From contig CM060173.1 in assembly GCA_030549775.1 (NCBI GenBank), positions 40,186,610 through 40,250,609 on the forward strand: a DNA stretch of 64,000 nt, given 5' to 3'. This DNA is from Tamarix chinensis (lineage: Eukaryota; Streptophyta; Magnoliopsida; Caryophyllales; Tamaricaceae). The position numbers and the translations under genes are program-made. Positions 60,424 through 64,000 of the stretch are shown piece by piece. Positions within the stretch are counted from its first letter, which is position 1. Every line of letters starts with the position of its first letter. The notes beneath the pieces were generated by a model. It was given only the letters and a program-made list of their open reading frames with translations, did not search any database and was not told where the DNA came from.

Positions 60424-61060
60424 GGGAGGTCGGGGGATAAGGGCTCGAAAGGATGGGGCAGAAAATGGTTGAAGGGGAGAAGAAAAAGAAGATGAAGGGT
60501 AGGGGGATAGGTGACGGTGGGGTGGCAGTGTTTAAGGTCGCAGGGGTGGTGGTAGGGTGGCAGGGAGGGGAGATGAAGAGGGGGAAAGAAAACAGAGTAG
60601 TGGGACAGTTTGCAGGGCTATACAGGTCCGAAAATAGGAAGAAAATGATGCGAGAGAAGGAGGGTAGGTGGTGGCAGCGATGGGTGGAGGCGGTGGCAGC
60701 GGCCATGGTGTCGAAACTTACAAGTGGTCGGGCGTAGGGCTCGAAGAAGAAGGAAAGAAGGGAGAGGGAGGGAGACCGGACTGGACCGGCGCAGGGAAAA
60801 GAAAAAGAAGGGTTGGGCCGGTCCAGAGTGAAGGGAATAAAGAAAAAAAAGAAGAGGGGGGTCTGGGCTATGTGCACGCAGGGTGGAGAGGAAGGAAAGG
60901 GAGAGGGGAGATGGGCCATCGGCCCAGTCGTGCGGGGTAGAGGGACAGGCCTGGCAGCCCGAGCCAGGGAAAGAAAAAAAAAGAAAAAGAAAGGAAGGAG
61001 GAAAAGGAGAAAAGGAGAAGGAAAAGAAAAGGAAAGAGAAGGGAAAGGGAAAATAGGGAA
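60424..61060. repeat. Purine tract of N3, right part
   Basis: G+A-biased sequence, nearly pure GA at 60,965-61,060. Gly/Arg/Lys-rich open frames are compositional. Confidence 0.8.
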
Positions 61061-61336
61061 AAAATAATTTAATTTAATTTAGAAAATAATAAAATATAAT
61101 ATTTTTGAGAAATTATTTAATTTAATATAAATTAATATATTAGTTCAAAAAGGCTAATTTTAGTAAAATATTAGTTTGAAAAATTATTTAAGCATAAATA
61201 ATGTGATAAAATAATAAAAATTTATTAAATACTCCTATCCAAATTTATATACTCAAAATCCATAAAATAATTAAACTAAATAATTTTAAAAGCTATTTAT
61301 TAAATTCTAGGTTTTCTAAAATTTTGGGGGATTACA

Positions 61337-62046
61337 TGGTGGGACCGAGATGGTGTAGGGAAAACAACGAGAGGGAGAGAAAGGGAGATAGGGGGAGGCC
61401 AACGGGGGAGAGGGAGTTGCAGGCGAGATGGTGGGAGCTAGGATTCTTGCCGATGATGGAGGAAGAAGAAAGAAAGAAGAAGAATAAAGGGTCAGGGGAG
61501 GGGCTGGGTGCGTGACGGGTAGACCGGCCGAAGGAAAGGAGCGGGTCGGTCTGGTTGGGCAAGAAAGGAAGAAAGAAAGAGGGGCGGTCGGGCGATGCGG
61601 GAAAGGTAGGGGGAGAGTGGGCCTACGGCCCAGTAGAGGAGGGGAGAAGGGGCAGGCCGGCCAACCGGCGGCCCAAGGAAGGAAAAAGAAAAAGAAATAA
61701 AAGGGGAAAAGAAGGAAAAATGGAAAAAGGAAAAATGGTTTTAATTAAAATAATTTAATTTATAAATAATAAAGTAAATTATTTTTGGGTAATAAATTTA
61801 TTCAATAATTTAATTAAAATATGATGGTTTAAAATGATAATTTAAGTAAAATAAGGGTTTGAAAATTATTTAAAAAGGGTATGATAAATTAACAAAAATA
61901 TTTCTTTTAATCTATTAAATATTTATACCCAATTTTATATACTCAAAATCCATAAAATAATTAAACTAAATACATTTAAAGGCTAATTTATTCCAAATAA
62001 AATTTATTTATTAAAATATAGGCTTTAAAAAATTCGGGGGATTACA
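61337..62046 (-). repeat. N2, right part after N3
   Basis: Resumes with the TGGTG duplication, continues the purine tract (to about 61,735) and the AT-rich end, and closes with GGGGGATTACA. It aligns with the end of N1 (47,090-47,877). Confidence 0.82.
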
Positions 62047-62889
62047 AGTTAGGATGTGTAGTTCTTTGTGTCTCCGATCCACTAGCTATAATAGTGGTTA
62101 GGGTATGATACCTTATGTGCCTCTGATCCACCGGCTATAATAGTGGGGACTTCCGTACTCGCATGGATTTGAAAAAAAGTATGGTGTGATTTGACATCTT
62201 ATTAGAGATTAATTAAGTAATTGAATTGAGTTATATTTTGGCCTTTATACTTTTGCATGAATGGTCATATGCATTTATGTTATCATGTTGATCTTATGCT
62301 TTATTATTATTCTGCATTCTTTATGTGCTATTATGTGTTAGCCTTAGTGCTCGGTTACCCTACTCAGTACATAGCGTACTGATCACCATTTTCATGGGTG
62401 CTGCTCATTCTCATGAGTAGTATGCCCTTCTGACTTTGTGCAGGTGGGCGAGACATCAGTCGGGGCTGAGTGTTGAGCATAATTTGGCTTGAGGTTTGAG
62501 AGTGTTGTGGCTGGATTCACTCTTCTCGTTATTTTATATTCCTTCTATTATTTCCTTTATATCATATTCATCCAATATGATTTATTACCTTACATTGAGT
62601 TCTTTAAATGAATATTATCCGTTGTAAGCTATTTCTCTTTTCGATATGAATAATAATTCTTTATACGTACTCTGATTTCTATGTTATTATTTCTTTAATT
62701 CATTTTATGAAATCTTGCTTTAAGTTTTGTGTTAATCTTTTTAGCCTTAGCACTTGGTATTGAAACGGTCGGAGAGAACTGGTTTGGTACTAAGTGGGGC
62801 GGTAACATCCCTAGAATTCACGAGTTTTAAATTAAGTATTTTAATTACTTCGGCTTTAAAAAAAATATAGTGAATTTTGGGGTGTTACA
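62047..62889 (+). repeat. S1, right part after N2
   Basis: Two reverse copies of the LTR motif (62,083 and 62,128), a 'ctactcagtacatagcgtactga' block that matches 30,495-30,520 of G1 in reverse, then the LTR end at 62,889. Confidence 0.85.
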
Positions 62890-64000
62890 ATAGCCAATGG
62901 CAGAGGCACATGGTGGTGGTGGCGGCAAAATATGGAAGAAGAAGAGAAAGAGAGGAGGAGAGGGAGGCAGAGGAAAGAAGAGTAGGAGGTGGTGGAGGAG
63001 GGTCTACAAGCATTGTTTGGAAGTAAAATGGGTAGTGGTGCCGGCGAAATTGGTGGTTAATGGTGGTGCAAAGGGTGGCGGATGAGGAAGAAAGGGTTGG
63101 TTGAGGGGAGTACTTAGTTGGGTAGAGTGGGCAGCGAAGTTGGCCGATGGAGTTGGAGGAAGCGTCTGAAGTGGCGGTGGCACACGAGAGTGAATTTCAG
63201 AGTTTCAGGAAAAGTTCTTGAGTTCAAGCTGGTTAGGGGTGTTTATATAACTTAAATGAGAGGGTAAGGCTTGTGGGATGATGAGGAAATAAGGAAATTA
63301 GGGTTAGGGTTTGCTAGCGGCATCATTTTACCGGCGAAAATTTAGGTCGTGGCAGAGAAGTTTGCGTAGGAAAAGGTGAGTCTTGCATGAGACGGAAAGG
63401 AGGTGGGTTGGGTTATGCTGAATGGAGATTCAGGGGGAAGAGAAAGGAAGGAAAATGGCCGATCAAAACAGGCATAACCAGTAGCATGATCCTTGGACAC
63501 GAGCAGAGTTGCAGGTCTATGGAGGGAAAGGAGGAAGGAAGAAGAAGATGCTTGGACCAGTGGTCCAGGAGAAAAGAAAAGAAAGAAAAGAAAGAAGAAA
63601 GACCAGATCTAAGATGGGTGAAATTTTTTTAAACCAAACATTGTGTTTCGAGGGAAAAAAAGAAAGGCATGACGCAATGTTCTGGGCTGTCAAAGGAAGA
63701 AAGAAGAGGGAGGCTTGGGCCGCGGTAGCTAGGCCTGTTTTGGGGAAAGAACAAGAAAAGAAAAGGAAAAAGGAAGAAAAAGAAAGAAAAGAAAGAGAAA
63801 GGAAAGAAAAAGGAAGAAAGAAAAGGAAAAAGAAGAATAAGTGAGTTAGGATAATTAAAATAATTTGGATATTCCAAATTATGAAAAACAATAATATTTA
63901 ATTAAAATAATATTTAATTTTCTTTTTAGGCTAATTTAGGATTTTTAAAAGATTTTTCTTAAGTTCCCTTTTAATTAGCAAAACACCCCAAATTTTTCCT
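62890..64000 (-). repeat. G1 5' LTR, piece 3 of 3 (cut by the window)
   Basis: Resumes at 'ccaatggcagaggcacatgg' and aligns with 32,957 to about 34,066 of the 3' LTR, including the purine tract. About 140 bases of LTR should lie beyond the window, ending GGGGCATTTCA. Confidence 0.9.

Larger units (their letters stand above)
55450..61336 (-). mobile_element. N3: insertion of the N family, TSD TGGTG
   Basis: Starts TGTAACACCCCCAAAATT and ends TTTTGGGGGATTACA, with TGGTG on both sides (55,445-55,449 and 61,337-61,341). It is the most complete N copy: motif array (56,141-56,575), paired 'acacaaaggtac' blocks, ATTACC minisatellite, purine tract (59,190-61,060), AT-rich end. Without the TRIM cluster it is about 5.2 kb. 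No gag-pol trace on either strand. It inserted in the purine tract of N2. Confidence 0.88.
53423..62046 (-). mobile_element. N2: insertion of the N family, internally deleted, opened by N3
   Basis: Starts TGTAACACCCCCAAAATT and ends TTCGGGGGATTACA. The flanks are GGTTA (53,418-53,422) and AGTTA (62,047-62,051), four of five bases equal. Without N3 it is only about 2.7 kb. Compared with N1, the part from the motif array to 'ttaggccatattc' is missing and an (AT)n run sits at the junction (54,379-54,426). No coding sequence. The strand is by analogy with G1. Confidence 0.8.
49668..62889 (+). mobile_element. S1: solo LTR of the G1 family in opposite orientation, opened by N2
   Basis: Starts TGAAATGCCCCGAAAATTTC and ends TGAATTTTGGGGTGTTACA, the exact ends of the G1 LTR read on the other strand. 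Blocks follow in reverse order: AT-rich head, pyrimidine tract (50,050-51,235), trinucleotide tract (51,310-51,840), a 'gtgctctaagactggtgtcg' block (51,930), repeats, then the LTR motif. Flanking GCAAC and ATAGC differ only by transitions and may be a worn target duplication. Its own length without N2 is about 4.6 kb, longer than G1 because of internal repeat growth. No gag-pol. Confidence 0.87.
29986..64000 (-). mobile_element. Ty3/gypsy element G1 (Tekay/Del-like chromovirus) with 4.2-kb LTRs, opened by two nested blocks
   Basis: 3' LTR 29,986-34,206, purine tract, integrase with a decayed chromodomain, RNase H, RT, protease, gag, a degraded tRNA-Met primer site, then a 5' LTR in three pieces (39,029-39,948; 47,878-49,667; 62,890 onward). 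The pieces join exactly when the inserts are removed. Domain order, the AAGGGGGTAG purine tract and LTR length fit the Tekay/Del clade. In a sample of about 225 bases (31,860 against 48,546) I count about ten differences between the LTRs. The window ends about 140 bases short of the expected right end. Confidence 0.88.

Noticed and set aside
60308..60919. A 203-codon minus-strand frame and similar Pro/Ser/Leu-rich frames in 54,677-55,285, 47,342-46,947, 50,823-51,227 and 59,848-59,450.
   Set aside because: They lie in purine/pyrimidine tracts where stops are rare by composition, cross element borders (the TRIM end at 60,423, for example) and differ in frame between LTR copies.
1..64000. tRNA, rRNA, snRNA or miRNA genes.
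   Set aside because: I saw tRNA-Met complements only as primer binding sites next to LTRs and no full cloverleaf; a covariance-model search would be decisive and could not be run.

Overview
This is nuclear DNA from a flowering plant, and it is almost pure repeat. It is AT-rich and has no intact cellular gene, no rRNA and no tRNA that I can support. It holds Ty3/gypsy chromovirus retrotransposons, long LTRs that begin TGTAACACCC, hAT-type DNA elements, a TRIM cluster and a decayed endogenous pararetrovirus (Caulimoviridae, florendovirus-like). That mixture is typical of angiosperm heterochromatin. I cannot name the species. All coding traces are broken by stops and frameshifts, so no genes work together here; the story is the order of insertion.

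Left part (1-17,870). An LTR end lies at 1-301. A pararetrovirus copy on the minus strand runs from about 14,290 down to about 1,430 (movement-protein-like tail, capsid with zinc knuckle, protease, RT, RNase H, then a second reading region). A CRM-like gypsy element (2,998-9,380) split its RNase H and left a GAATG target duplication; coding sequence resumes exactly on the far side. A probable CACTA transposon remnant (about 14,490-16,386), a lone gypsy RT fragment and microsatellites follow.

Middle (18,300-29,985). Truncated or solo LTRs of long-LTR families, including a solo LTR (about 22,310-28,225) interrupted by a non-autonomous hAT element (25,810-27,538; TSD GCTATAAT).

Right part (29,986-64,000). 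One gypsy element (G1, Tekay/Del-like, minus strand) with LTRs of about 4.2 kb fills the rest. Its 3' LTR is 29,986-34,206 and its decayed gag-pol is 34,230-38,775. Its 5' LTR is in three pieces (39,029-39,948; 47,878-49,667; 62,890 to beyond the window). The first gap is N1 (39,949-47,877, TSD CACTA), which contains a solo LTR X (43,813-46,998, TSD ATAGG), which contains a hAT element (43,887-45,000, TSD AATATAGG). The second gap is an opposite-strand solo LTR S1 (49,668-62,889). S1 contains N2 (53,423-62,046), which contains N3 (55,450-61,336, TSD TGGTG), which contains a TRIM pair in inverted arrangement (59,778-60,423, TSD GGGAG). This is five levels of nesting.

The most interesting signals are: (i) the TRIM compound, whose two outer ends are both the same (U5) LTR end; (ii) a short motif, CCACTATTATAGCCGGTGG, present in more than 30 copies in the LTRs of several families and hit by three separate insertions; (iii) a CRM-like reading frame that runs into its own 3' LTR; and (iv) the virus-retrotransposon junction. 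All positions come from reading by eye; boundaries marked 'about' are approximate.
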